14,048 nucleotides of DNA, taken from assembly GCA_946886855.1 (NCBI GenBank), contig CAMPJJ010000124.1, forward strand, positions 1-14,048, read 5' to 3'. A program made the position numbers and the translations under genes. Below the pieces are notes generated by a model. It was not told where the DNA came from. It ran no database searches and saw only the letters and a list, made by a program, of their open reading frames with translations. Origin of the DNA: an uncultured Roseateles sp. (lineage in GTDB: Bacteria; Pseudomonadota; Gammaproteobacteria; Burkholderiales; Burkholderiaceae). The stretch's first letter is position 1. Each line of letters starts with the position of its first letter. Shown in pieces: positions 5,766 through 14,021 of this stretch.

Positions 5766-8652
5766 CAGTGTCGCAGGCGGCCAGCAACGCCATGGCGCGC
5801 CGCACGTCGACGCACCCCCGGCCCTCGGAGAGGCCGGCCAGCATCTCGCCGAGCATGGCCTTGGCGGCGTCGGGCCTGCCGACGGACCGCCACAGCGCCG
5901 CCAGACTCGTCGCCGCGCGCAACTCCCAGGCGCGGGCGCCCTGGCTGCGCGCCAGCGTCAACGCGCGCAAGAGCAGCGACTCGGAGCCCAGACGCTCGCC
6001 CTGGACACGCAGGACCTCCGGCGCGCACCAGCCGACGATGCCCGCTTCCACCCGCGACAGGTCGTGCGGTCCGACGCAGGGCGGCGCCAGCGTGCAGAGC
6101 ATGTCCGACTGCATGTCGTTGGCGCGCGCGGTGTCGCCGAGCCTGGCGCGCATCGCCTCGACATCGAGACCGCGCAGGGCGAGCACCTTGCAGTACGTAT
6201 GTGCCCAGGCGATCCAGAAACTCTGGAAATGCATCAGCTCGTGGTCGACCAGGCGGGCGACGAAACCCAGCGCACGCTCGTCGTCCCCCCGCCAGAGCAG
6301 GATGGGGATGATCGCGAGCGACAACGCGTGGCTGAGCGCGAACGGATGCCCGCCTTCGCAGAATCGCAGCAGTTCCAGCGCCCGGTCCAGGGCCTCGTCG
6401 GCAAAGCCCTGCAACCAGCGGATGCGCGCCTGCAGCACCCCCATGGACACGGGCAGCGGCATCTGCATGTAGGTGCCCGCGCGCCAGGGGCCGGCATGCT
6501 CGAGGACCCGCATACCGCTGGTCCAGGCCGCATCGTGCTCGCCGAGGTAGTGCCGGCCGAGCGCGTCGAAGCGCAGGCCGGTCAGCGTGGCCGCGGCATG
6601 GGTGGGGTCCAGAGGATCCAGCGGCAGGGTGGCGAAGCGGCGGGCCCGCGCGACGACGGTCGGGTAGTCGCCACGACCGAACGCGTTGACGCACAGCGCG
6701 AACAACGCCAGACGCTGCTGTTCGGGCGATCCGATGCGCCCGGCCAGTGCGTCGAGCTGGGCAGGCAGCTCAGCGGGGACGGCGCGGTCCAGCAGGGAAT
6801 GGCCGCCCATCATGCACAGGAGGGTCAGCAGCCGCAGTCCGAGGTCGGACTGAAGCTCGCCGTGCGCCTGCAGCGCCGGCAGCGCGTCGAGCGCGCGCGG
6901 CAGCAACTCGTCGATCAGGCCGATCTCCAGCTGGAGGCGGCCCGACTCCACCATCAGCTCTGCGCCGAGCAGGCGGTCGGCACCGGGTCCGTGCGCCCAG
7001 TCCAGCGCGGCGCGGACGTCCGGCATGGACGCGGCGTGCGCCGACCGCCACGCCATCAGCGGCGTGCGGGGGTCGCGCAGTTCCGCATTGGCCCGCGCGA
7101 GCGCGGCGCGCATGCTCAGCGCATGGCGTCGCCCCACCTCCAGGGCATCGCCGTCTTCGACCAGCCGCTCCGCCGCGTAGACCCGGGTCACGAACAGCAG
7201 GCGATAGCGGGCATGTCCCCCCGGTTCCAGCTCGAGCAGCGAGCGCGACACGAGGTCGAGCACGCAGGCGACGACACGCTCAGGCGCGATGCGTCCGCAG
7301 GCGGCCACCGCCGTGGCGGCCAGAAGGTCGAAGCTCGATCGGAAGACCGACAGGCGATGCAGCACCGTGCGTGTGACGTCGTCCAGCAGCGCATGACTCC
7401 AGTCCAGCAGCGCCTGCAAGGTCTGGTGGCGCGGCAGAACGGTGCGGCGGCCGCGGCGAAGCAGGCGGAACACATCGTCCAACCGGTCCGCCAACGCGTG
7501 GATGCCGAGACTGCCGACGCGCGCCGCGGCGAGTTCGATGGCCAGCGGCATCCCGTCGAGGTGGCGGCAGATGGTGATCGCCGTGGCCAGGTTCGCGGAC
7601 GACAGACGGAAGTCGTGCGCGCTCGCGGTGGCGCGCTCGACGAACAGGCGCAGCGCCGAGAAGGCCAGCGCGTCCTCGACGTCCGACCCGGTCGCCACAG
7701 GCGGCACCGCCAGCGGGTCGAGGCGGTAGATGGTTTCGGACTCGGCCTCCAGCGGCTCGCGGCTGGTGGCCAGGATGCGGATCCGCGGTGCGATGCGCAG
7801 GACGCGTTCCGCCAGGTCCGCAGCGGCCGCGGCGAGGTGTTCGCAGTTGTCCAGCACGATCAGCAGGTCGCGCGGCGCGATCGTCTCTTCCAGGATGGCC
7901 CATGTGCACGGATCGGGCGCGGTGACGCCGATCGCATGGGCCAGGGCGTGGGGGACCAACGCCGGATCGTCGAGCGGTGCCAGGTCGACGAAGCACACGC
8001 CGTCGGCATACCGGTCGACGGCTTCGCCGGCGAGCGCCAGGGCGACGGTCGTCTTGCCCATGCCACCGGTGGCCACGACAGTGACCAGCCGGGACCGTTC
8101 CAGCTTGGTGGCAATGACCGCCAGCTCCTGCTCGCGGCCGACCACGCCCGTCAGCCGGTAGGGCAGGACGCGGGGCGCGATCGGCGCGATCGGCGCGATC
8201 GGCGCGGCCGTCGCGACCGCTGCCGAGGCTGCCGCGGCTGACGTGGACGTCGTTGCCGTTGCGAACGCCGCCACCCCGGCGGGGAAGCCCGGGGCGGGCG
8301 TCGTCGAGACGCTCATGACGAAGCTGTAGCCCCGCCCTGGCAGGCTGGCGATGTATCGCCTGCCGTCCAGCCCGTCGCCGAGCACCTTGCGCAGCGAGGA
8401 CAGGTGCACGCGCAGGCTCGATTCCTCGACCACCGTGCGGGGCCAGACCCGCGCGAACAACTCGTCATGGCTCACCACGTCGCCGGCCCGCTCCACCAGC
8501 GCGATCAGCAGATCCAGCGCACGCCCGCCCACGCGCACGGCCCGCCCGTCGTCCAACAGGAGCTTGCGGGCCGGGTCGAGCGTGAAGGGCCCGAAGCGCA
8601 GCACCTTCTCGAACGCGGGGTCCGGCGCCGGCGCGGGATTCACGGCGGACAT
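5758..8652 (-). CDS. Winged-helix / STAND-type ATPase transcriptional regulator 2
   Basis: Encodes 964 residues. Residues 18-113 form an intact OmpR/PhoB-type winged helix: LRFGPFTLDPARKLLLDDG, then ALDLLIALVERAGDVVSHDEL, the recognition helix region EESSLRVHLSSLRKVLGD (77-94), and the wing GRRYIASLPGRGYSFV. An Ala/Thr/Pro linker (about 116-165, with the repeat API-API-APIAP) leads to the ATPase. Its motifs are VVGREQE (170-176), Walker A GGMGKTT (196-202), Walker B LLIVLDNCEH (263-272), ATSREPL (295-301) and GMPLAIELAA (367-376). The C-terminal half is helical and TPR-like with the conserved Gly-Trp-Cys (Cys 876) and WELRAATSLAALW. This is a one-component regulator in which ATP and probably a ligand or partner protein control DNA binding. 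The ATG lies five bases after the TonB receptor stop with no ribosome site, so it is probably translated by coupling to the receptor. Confidence 0.92.
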   Translation of the reverse strand: MSAVNPAPAPDPAFEKVLRFGPFTLDPARKLLLDDGRAVRVGGRALDLLIALVERAGDVVSHDELFARVWPRTVVEESSLRVHLSSLRKVLGDGLDGRRYIASLPGRGYSFVMSVSTTPAPGFPAGVAAFATATTSTSAAAASAAVATAAPIAPIAPIAPRVLPYRLTGVVGREQELAVIATKLERSRLVTVVATGGMGKTTVALALAGEAVDRYADGVCFVDLAPLDDPALVPHALAHAIGVTAPDPCTWAILEETIAPRDLLIVLDNCEHLAAAAADLAERVLRIAPRIRILATSREPLEAESETIYRLDPLAVPPVATGSDVEDALAFSALRLFVERATASAHDFRLSSANLATAITICRHLDGMPLAIELAAARVGSLGIHALADRLDDVFRLLRRGRRTVLPRHQTLQALLDWSHALLDDVTRTVLHRLSVFRSSFDLLAATAVAACGRIAPERVVACVLDLVSRSLLELEPGGHARYRLLFVTRVYAAERLVEDGDALEVGRRHALSMRAALARANAELRDPRTPLMAWRSAHAASMPDVRAALDWAHGPGADRLLGAELMVESGRLQLEIGLIDELLPRALDALPALQAHGELQSDLGLRLLTLLCMMGGHSLLDRAVPAELPAQLDALAGRIGSPEQQRLALFALCVNAFGRGDYPTVVARARRFATLPLDPLDPTHAAATLTGLRFDALGRHYLGEHDAAWTSGMRVLEHAGPWRAGTYMQMPLPVSMGVLQARIRWLQGFADEALDRALELLRFCEGGHPFALSHALSLAIIPILLWRGDDERALGFVARLVDHELMHFQSFWIAWAHTYCKVLALRGLDVEAMRARLGDTARANDMQSDMLCTLAPPCVGPHDLSRVEAGIVGWCAPEVLRVQGERLGSESLLLRALTLARSQGARAWELRAATSLAALWRSVGRPDAAKAMLGEMLAGLSEGRGCVDVRRAMALLAACDTVS
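8174..8209. repeat. Nine-base tandem repeat in the regulator 2 linker
   Basis: GGCGCGATC occurs three times in a row (8174-8182, 8183-8191, 8192-8200), followed by a degenerate GGCGCGGCC. It is in frame and encodes the Ala-Pro-Ile repeats that join the winged helix to the ATPase. Copy-number change would lengthen or shorten the linker by three residues per unit without a frameshift. Confidence 0.85.
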
Positions 8653-8657
8653 GGGGA

Positions 8658-10883
8658 CTAGAAGTCGTGGCGCAGCGTGGCCACCCACGTGCGCGGCGCG
8701 TTGTAGTTGGCCGCGTCGACGTCCACGGACGGGATCATGGTGCGCAGCACCACGTGGGTCCGGTTGGTGACGTTGCGCACCCGCAGCGAGAAGGTCCAGC
8801 CGCGGTCGGGGCTGGACCAGCTCGTGGCCAGGTTCAGGTAGGTCTGTGGTGCGATCGCAATCGCCGCCGTGTTCTGCACGTCGGCGTACTGGCGCGACAG
8901 GTGCTGCACCGTCGCCGTGAACTCCAGCGACGAGCCGTCGTGCAAGGGCTGGACATGGCCGAACCGGGCCGACAGCGACACGTGCGACGCATACGGCAGT
9001 TGGTTGCCGACGTAGTTGCTGATGGCGGCGCCGGTGGGATTCGCAAACGCGTCGATGCGGCTGCGCAGCAGCTCCACGGCCAGCGCCAGTTCGGTGCGCT
9101 CGGCCAGCTTGGCGGCCAGGTCGATGTCGGCGCCGTAGGTCTTCGCGCGGCCGGCGTTGACCAGCACCTGGTCGGGCACCGTCACGCCGTTGATCACCGT
9201 GTTCTGCAAGGAGGCCAGGTATTGCCCGTACCGGTTCAGGAACAGCGCGAGGTCGGCCGTCAGGCGTCCGCCCGCCAGGCGCCACTTGCTGCCCAACTCC
9301 CAGGTGCTCACCTTCTCCGGACGGGTGGCGTAGGTGGAGGCCGTTTCGGATGCCGTCGCCCGGTTGAAGCCGCCGAACTTCTGTCCCATCGCGAAGCTGG
9401 CGTAGAGGAAGTGGTCCTCGTTGCGCTGCCAGTCCACGCCCAGCCGCGGCAGCAGGCCGTGGCTGGACGTCGACAGGTCGGTCGCGTCGTAGACCTGCCG
9501 CGTGCGCTGCTGGTCGGCGTCCAGCGTCCAGAAGCGGTTGTCGCCGGTCTGCTTCGTCCGGTAGGCGCGCAGACCCGCGGTCAGGCCGATGCCGTCGGTC
9601 CACGCATAGTGCGCCTGCCCGTAGAGGCCGACATCGGTCGTCTCCAGATGGGTCTGCCCCTCCGTGTCGACGCGCGAGCGCGGCGGCAACGGGATCTGAT
9701 CGACGATGCGGTCGAAGTCGAAGCGGTCCGACACCAGCATGAGGCCCGCCGTCCAGTCCAGGCGATCCTGCCTGGCCTGCAGCTGCAGCTCCTGCGAGAA
9801 GGCCTTCTGCTCCACCGTCTGGGTCAGGAGGTAGCGCAGGACCGCCTTGCCGCCGAGGTCGGCGATCGTGGGGTCGTCCTTGTACGCGCGGTAGCCCGTG
9901 ATCGAATGGAAGTCGATGCCCTCGCCCAGCGGATGGCTGACCTTGAGCTGCAGGCCGCCGGACACGCGCTTGAACGGCCCCGGCGTCGCGGTCACGAAGG
10001 TGACGCGCGGCGACGACTGCGGATCGTTGAGCGGGAAGTTGCCCGTGTTGGTGTCCGAGGTGTCGCGCAGGCCGTCGACCGCCAGGATCGCGTCCAGACC
10101 CGAGGGCCGCTTCAGGCGCAGCTTGGCGCGGAACTGCGTCGCGTCGAGCTTGTTGACGCCCTCCCCGGTGGATGCGTTGTAGCCGAAGCCGTCGTTGCGG
10201 CGGCTGGAGAGCGCGACGCTGCCCGACAGGGGGCCGTCGCCGATCGGGCCGTTGACGTAGCCGTGCACCTCCGCGTCCCGGTAGTTGCCCACGCTCACGG
10301 AGCCCCACGCCGCGGGCGTGCGGGTCGGATCGATCGAGATGACCCGCACCGCGCCGGCGGTCGAGTTCTGGCCGTACAGCGTCCCCTGGGGACCGCGCAG
10401 CACCTCGATGCGGACGATGTCGGGCAGATCCCAGAGCGCGGTCGCATAGCCGCGGATCAGCGGCACGTCGTCCACATAGATGCCGACGGCCTGGCTCATC
10501 GCCGGCACCGACACGCCCATGCCGCGGATGCCCACCGCCTGCGGCTGGTTGCTGAAGCCGTTGGGCACCGTGACGCCGGGCACGGTGCCGACCAGGTCGC
10601 TGAGCTGGGCGGTGCCGCCCGAGTCGATGGCGCGCTGGTCGACGACGCCGACCGACAGCGGCGTCCTGCCGAGCACCGTCTGCGTGCGTTGCGCGGTGAC
10701 GATGACCGGCTGCATCGTCACGGCGGCAGAGGCGGCCGACGCCGCCCGCGCCGGCGCCGGCGGATCTGACGGCACGGCGGCGTCCTGCGCGCTGGCGCGC
10801 CCGGTTGACGTGGCCAGCAGCAGCCCGGCGATCACCCCGATCCCGCCCCTCTGCCAACCCTTGCTGATCCCGCCGTGCGCCAT
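8658..10883 (-). CDS. TonB-dependent outer-membrane receptor
   Basis: Encodes 741 residues, an active-transport receptor of the outer membrane powered by TonB-ExbB-ExbD. A signal peptide covers residues 1-32 (basic start, hydrophobic IGVIAGLLLA, predicted cleavage ASA-QD). A TonB-box-like PVIVTAQR lies at 59-66. The plug domain follows (about 69-183) with LSDLVGTVPGVTV, VGIRGMG, GIYVDDVPL and VEVLRGPQGTLYGQNSTAGA-type residues. The rest forms the 22-strand barrel with YGQNS..., FGGFNRA and the terminal phenylalanine (TLRHDF) needed for assembly. It has no N-terminal STN signalling domain and no ECF sigma/anti-sigma genes beside it. The ATG at 10883 is chosen over the in-frame GTG at 10901 because GGAG (10892-10889) lies five bases ahead and the signal peptide begins properly. 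Siderophore-iron is the usual cargo of related receptors, but the cargo here is unknown. Confidence 0.93.
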   Translation of the reverse strand: MAHGGISKGWQRGGIGVIAGLLLATSTGRASAQDAAVPSDPPAPARAASAASAAVTMQPVIVTAQRTQTVLGRTPLSVGVVDQRAIDSGGTAQLSDLVGTVPGVTVPNGFSNQPQAVGIRGMGVSVPAMSQAVGIYVDDVPLIRGYATALWDLPDIVRIEVLRGPQGTLYGQNSTAGAVRVISIDPTRTPAAWGSVSVGNYRDAEVHGYVNGPIGDGPLSGSVALSSRRNDGFGYNASTGEGVNKLDATQFRAKLRLKRPSGLDAILAVDGLRDTSDTNTGNFPLNDPQSSPRVTFVTATPGPFKRVSGGLQLKVSHPLGEGIDFHSITGYRAYKDDPTIADLGGKAVLRYLLTQTVEQKAFSQELQLQARQDRLDWTAGLMLVSDRFDFDRIVDQIPLPPRSRVDTEGQTHLETTDVGLYGQAHYAWTDGIGLTAGLRAYRTKQTGDNRFWTLDADQQRTRQVYDATDLSTSSHGLLPRLGVDWQRNEDHFLYASFAMGQKFGGFNRATASETASTYATRPEKVSTWELGSKWRLAGGRLTADLALFLNRYGQYLASLQNTVINGVTVPDQVLVNAGRAKTYGADIDLAAKLAERTELALAVELLRSRIDAFANPTGAAISNYVGNQLPYASHVSLSARFGHVQPLHDGSSLEFTATVQHLSRQYADVQNTAAIAIAPQTYLNLATSWSSPDRGWTFSLRVRNVTNRTHVVLRTMIPSVDVDAANYNAPRTWVATLRHDF

Positions 10884-10915
10884 GCCTGCTCCGCGACTCA
10901 CTGATGTCGATGTGG

Positions 10916-10934
10916 GCGCGTCGACGTGACGCGC
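10916..10934 (-). repeat. Hairpin in the TonB receptor leader
   Basis: GCGCGTC (10916-10922) and GACGCGC (10928-10934) are perfect inverted repeats around the five-base loop GACGT. The hairpin is 33 bases upstream of the receptor ATG, just downstream of the -10-like GATCAT. It would form near the 5' end of the message, or it could be a protein site. It is not found before regulator 1. Confidence 0.45.
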
Positions 10935-10941
10935 ATGGCGG

Positions 10942-10998
10942 GCATGATCGCCGGGGTGCCTGGGCAGGCCGCGTGAATCGGTGTGAAATCTGGTGAGG
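10942..10998 (-). promoter_or_regulatory. Conserved promoter/operator module upstream of the TonB receptor (copy B)
   Basis: The plus strand reads GCATGATCGC, CGGGGTGCCT, a spacer one base longer than in copy A, then three head-to-tail repeats. These are GTGAAT (10973), GTGAAA (10983) and the weaker GTGAGG (10993), each exactly 10 bases from the next. This is the same arrangement as at 4291-4340, with an extra repeat. On the minus strand the repeats (ATTCAC) are 90-115 bases ahead of the receptor ATG, and the -10-like GATCAT occupies 10943-10948. The module starts three bases after the regulator 3 stop codon, so the receptor can have its own promoter in addition to readthrough. The most economical reading is an activator site for an OmpR/PhoB-type winged helix. 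Confidence 0.62.
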
Positions 10999-11001
10999 AC
11001 C

Positions 11002-13842
11002 TCAGCCGAGCTCGTCGATCAGCTGCCGGGCCGTCACGAGGTCGGCGGTGCCGAGACCCTCGTCGAACCGCTGGTAGACGTCGGACAGCAGGCGATGCGC
11101 GTTCTCGCGCCGGCCTTGACTGCGCCACAGCCGCGCCAGGCTGGTGGCGCTGCGCAGCTCCCACGACAAGGCACTCTGCGAACGCGCGATGTCCAGCGCC
11201 CGCGTGAGCTTCGCCTCGGCGTCGCCCGTCCGCTGCGGCGCGCTGCGCAGGCCGTTTTCGGTGTGGGCCCGCAGGATCTCGGCGGTGCACCACCCGACCA
11301 CGCCGCTGCTGGCCCGCTCCACGCCGAAGGTGGAAACAGCGCTCTCGACCAGCGTGCCGACCATGTCCAGCTCGCCCAGGCCCGACAGCGTCTCGATCGG
11401 TCCGAGTTCGATGCCCGGGCGCAGCGGCCTGCCGCTGGCTCTCGCGGCCAGGACCTTCTCGTAGCTGCGCGCCCACGACTGCCAGTACGCCTGCGAATGC
11501 CGGTCGACATGACGGCGCAGCCGATACAGCAGCGCGCCGGCGCGCTGGTTCTCGCCGCGCCACAGGGCGATGGGGATCGTGGCCATGGCGAGCGCCTGGC
11601 TCAGCGCCAGGGGGTTGGCGCATTCGGCGTGCGCCTCCGCTTCCGCGGCCCGCTCCACCGCCCTGTCGCAAGCCCCCTGCATCCACAGCGTGCGCGCCTG
11701 GAGGATGCGCATCGACACCGCCCTGGGGATGTGGCCGATGTACTGGCGGTAGGCATTGCCGGCCGGATAGTGCAGCACGCGGTCGGACAGCGGCTTCGCC
11801 ACCTCATGGTCGCCCAGGTAGTGGTGGCTCAAGGCAAGGAATCGATCGGACAGCAGCACCGCGGCCGGCTCGTCCGGCTCGGGCGCGAAATGCCGGATGC
11901 GGCGCGCCACCTCACCGACCTCCCGGTAGTCGCCCGCGCCGAACGCATTGGCACAAAGACTGAACATCGCCTCGATGCTCTGCGCAGCCGATTCAAGTTG
12001 CGCCGACAGTCCCAGCGTGCGCTCGATGTGCGCGCCGGAAGCGAAACTGCGCCCCTTCGTGGACGAACTGAGGAAGCTGCGCGCCGAACACAGGCGCAGT
12101 TCCAGGCCGGGTTGCGGCGGGTGCAGGGTGTCCACCGCCTCCATGGCCAGGTCCACCCAGCCGCGGAATTCGTCCACCAGCCCGAGTTCGTAGACCAGGT
12201 CCATCGCAGCCACCGTGAGCTGCACCCCCAGCAGCGCGTCGCCGTCGGGCGAGAACGCCCAGTCCATGCCGGCCCGGACGTCGTCCATCATCCGGCCATA
12301 GCGCTGCAGCCACTCGTCGATGGGCAGCATGTCGCGCTCGGGCAGCACCTGCTGCAGCACGTCCCGGAAGTGCGCGGCGTGGGCGGCCGCGAGCCGTCGG
12401 GCTTCGCCGCCTGCCGCGAGCTTGCCGGCCGCATAGGTCCGGGTGGTGTACAGGAGGCGATGCAGCACCGTGTCGCCATCGACTTCCACGCCCACCAGCG
12501 ACTTGCTCGTCAAACCCAGGACGCCGTCCACCACCGCCTCGGGCGAGAGGTCGTCACTGGCCAGCACGGCGGCGGCGGAGTCCAGCGTGAACGACGAGCG
12601 GAAGATCGACAGCCGGCGCAGGACGACGCGTTCGCCCTCGGTCAGCAGGTCGTGGCTCCAGTCGAGCAGCGCCTGCAAGGTGCGGTGACGCGGCAGCGCG
12701 GTGCGCCGACCGCGCGTGAGCAGGGTGAACATCACGTCGAGGCGCGCCGCCAACCCCTGCAGGCCCAGACTGTCGATGCGCGCGGCAGCCAGCTCGATGG
12801 CCAGCGGCATGCCGTCCAGCTGTCGGCACAGGTGACACACCACCTCGATGTTGGACGCGTTCAGCACGAAGTCGTCCGAATTGGCGCTGGCCCGCTCGAC
12901 GAACAGCTGGACCGCTGCAAACGTGCGCGCCTGTTCCAGCGAGGGTTGATCCTCCGGGACGGGCGACTCGAGCGATGCCAGGCGATGCACCCATTCGCTC
13001 TCGGCGTCCAGGGCCTCCCGACTGGTGGCGAGGATGTGGATGCGCGGCGCCTCGCGCAGCACCCGTTCGCACAGGGCAGCCGCGCCCTCGATCACATGCT
13101 CGCAGTTGTCGAGCACGATCAGCATGCGGCTGTCGCGCAGCGGCTCGCGCAAGCCCGCCCAGGGGTCGCCGGCGGAGACCGAGACATTCAGCGCCGAGGC
13201 CAGCGCCAGCGGCACCCGCGCCGGGTCCGACAACGGCGCCAGATCGACGAACCAGACGCCGTCCGGGAAACGCTCCAGCTGGGAATCGGCCACCGCAAGC
13301 GCCACCGTGGTCTTGCCCATGCCTCCGGGTCCCACGATCGACACCAGGCGATGCGTGGCCAGGCGCTCGCGGAGCGCGCGGGTCACCGTCGACCGCCCGA
13401 TGGCATGGCTCAAGCGAGCCGGCAGGTTGTGCAGCCGGCGCGCAGGCGGCGGCACGACGGGAACCGGTGCCGCCTCGGCCCGCGGCCCGGTGGCCTGTGG
13501 TGCGTCGACCACCACGACAGGGATCACGAAGCTGTAGCCTCGGCCCGGCACGTTCGCGATGTAACGGGCGCCGCCTACGCCGTCGCCGAGCGCCTTGCGC
13601 AAGGCGGAGATGTGCACGCGCAGACTCGTCTCTTCGACGATGGTGTGCGGCCAGACGCGGGCCTCCAGCTCCGAGCGGCTGAGCACCTCGCCAGATCGTT
13701 CGGCGAGCGCGCACAGCAGGTCGTACGCGCGCCCGCCAAGGCGCAAGGCCTTGCCGTCCTGCAGCAATTGCTTGCTCGCGCGATCGAGGACAAAACGTCC
13801 GAAAGCGAGCGGCGGCAAGCCGCCACTCGTGTTGGTTCGCAT
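11002..13842 (-). CDS. Winged-helix / STAND-type ATPase transcriptional regulator 3
   Basis: Encodes 946 residues with the same plan as regulator 2. The winged helix covers about 12-107: LAFGRFVLDRASKQLLQDG, YDLLCALAERSGEVLSRSEL, recognition region EETSLRVHISALRKALGD (70-87), and the wing GARYIANVPGRGYSFV. A Pro/Ala linker (about 110-135) follows. The ATPase shows Walker A GPGGMGKTT (171-179), Walker B MLIVLDNCEH (240-249), ATSREAL (272-278) and GMPLAIELAA (344-353). The tail is helical, contains Gly-Trp-Cys (Cys 852) and ends with SWELRSATSLARLW and a DEGLGTADL segment. It aligns more closely with regulator 2 than with regulator 1 by eye. The ATG at 13842 fits the family start; the ribosome site is weak (ACGGAC). 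It lies upstream of the receptor in the same direction with 118 bases between, so it may be the first gene of a three-gene unit. Confidence 0.92.
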   Translation of the reverse strand: MRTNTSGGLPPLAFGRFVLDRASKQLLQDGKALRLGGRAYDLLCALAERSGEVLSRSELEARVWPHTIVEETSLRVHISALRKALGDGVGGARYIANVPGRGYSFVIPVVVVDAPQATGPRAEAAPVPVVPPPARRLHNLPARLSHAIGRSTVTRALRERLATHRLVSIVGPGGMGKTTVALAVADSQLERFPDGVWFVDLAPLSDPARVPLALASALNVSVSAGDPWAGLREPLRDSRMLIVLDNCEHVIEGAAALCERVLREAPRIHILATSREALDAESEWVHRLASLESPVPEDQPSLEQARTFAAVQLFVERASANSDDFVLNASNIEVVCHLCRQLDGMPLAIELAAARIDSLGLQGLAARLDVMFTLLTRGRRTALPRHRTLQALLDWSHDLLTEGERVVLRRLSIFRSSFTLDSAAAVLASDDLSPEAVVDGVLGLTSKSLVGVEVDGDTVLHRLLYTTRTYAAGKLAAGGEARRLAAAHAAHFRDVLQQVLPERDMLPIDEWLQRYGRMMDDVRAGMDWAFSPDGDALLGVQLTVAAMDLVYELGLVDEFRGWVDLAMEAVDTLHPPQPGLELRLCSARSFLSSSTKGRSFASGAHIERTLGLSAQLESAAQSIEAMFSLCANAFGAGDYREVGEVARRIRHFAPEPDEPAAVLLSDRFLALSHHYLGDHEVAKPLSDRVLHYPAGNAYRQYIGHIPRAVSMRILQARTLWMQGACDRAVERAAEAEAHAECANPLALSQALAMATIPIALWRGENQRAGALLYRLRRHVDRHSQAYWQSWARSYEKVLAARASGRPLRPGIELGPIETLSGLGELDMVGTLVESAVSTFGVERASSGVVGWCTAEILRAHTENGLRSAPQRTGDAEAKLTRALDIARSQSALSWELRSATSLARLWRSQGRRENAHRLLSDVYQRFDEGLGTADLVTARQLIDELG

Positions 13843-13863
13843 GGTCCGTAGGGGGGTGACGGG

Positions 13864-13894
13864 ACTTCGAGAGGGATGACGACTTCTCTGAAGT
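13864..13894. repeat. ACTTC direct and inverted repeats in the regulator 3 leader
   Basis: ACTTC occurs at 13864-13868 and 13882-13886, and the second copy forms an inverted repeat with GAAGT (ACTTC-TCT-GAAGT, 13882-13894). The flanking TGACG words at 13857 and 13877 are exactly 20 bases apart, which is two helical turns. The group lies between the -10 element and the regulator 3 start codon, where a bound protein would repress; autoregulation is one possibility. Confidence 0.4.
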
Positions 13895-13900
13895 TGCGGA

Positions 13901-13906
13901 AATATA
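13901..13906 (-). promoter_or_regulatory. Probable regulator 3 -10 element (TATATT)
   Basis: The minus strand reads GAGCTATATTTCC, with TATATT one base from the sigma-70 consensus in a locally AT-richer patch. It lies 58 bases before the regulator 3 ATG and predicts a leader of about 50 bases. There is no clear -35 at 16-18 bases upstream (CTGAGG is the nearest). Confidence 0.5.
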
Positions 13907-13991
13907 GCTCAACAGACCCATGGCCTCAGGGAGGATGACAGCGCTTCCCCCCGCCGCGGCGCGACAGCCCGATCGCCCCGCTGGAACGCGT

Positions 13992-14021
13992 CCGGGGGGC
14001 GCCTCCGAAGGACGACCCCGG
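13992..14021 (-). terminator. GC-rich nested inverted repeat, possible terminator of an upstream gene
   Basis: CCGGGG (13992-13997) and CCCCGG (14016-14021) pair perfectly around a smaller CCT-CCGA-AGG hairpin (14002-14011). There is no T-run on either side, so intrinsic termination would be inefficient. A minus-strand TGA at 14029-14027, just before it, could be the end of an upstream gene of which only six codons are visible. The rest of 13907-14048 shows no supported gene. Confidence 0.2.

Noticed and set aside
8174..8209. Short repeats considered as a CRISPR-like array
   Set aside because: Units are nine bases, contiguous, without spacers, and lie within a coding frame.
10884..10901. GTG at 10901 as the TonB receptor start
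   Set aside because: The ATG at 10883 has GGAG at a five-base spacing and gives a better signal peptide, although the GTG places the conserved module at a distance more like that of regulator 1.
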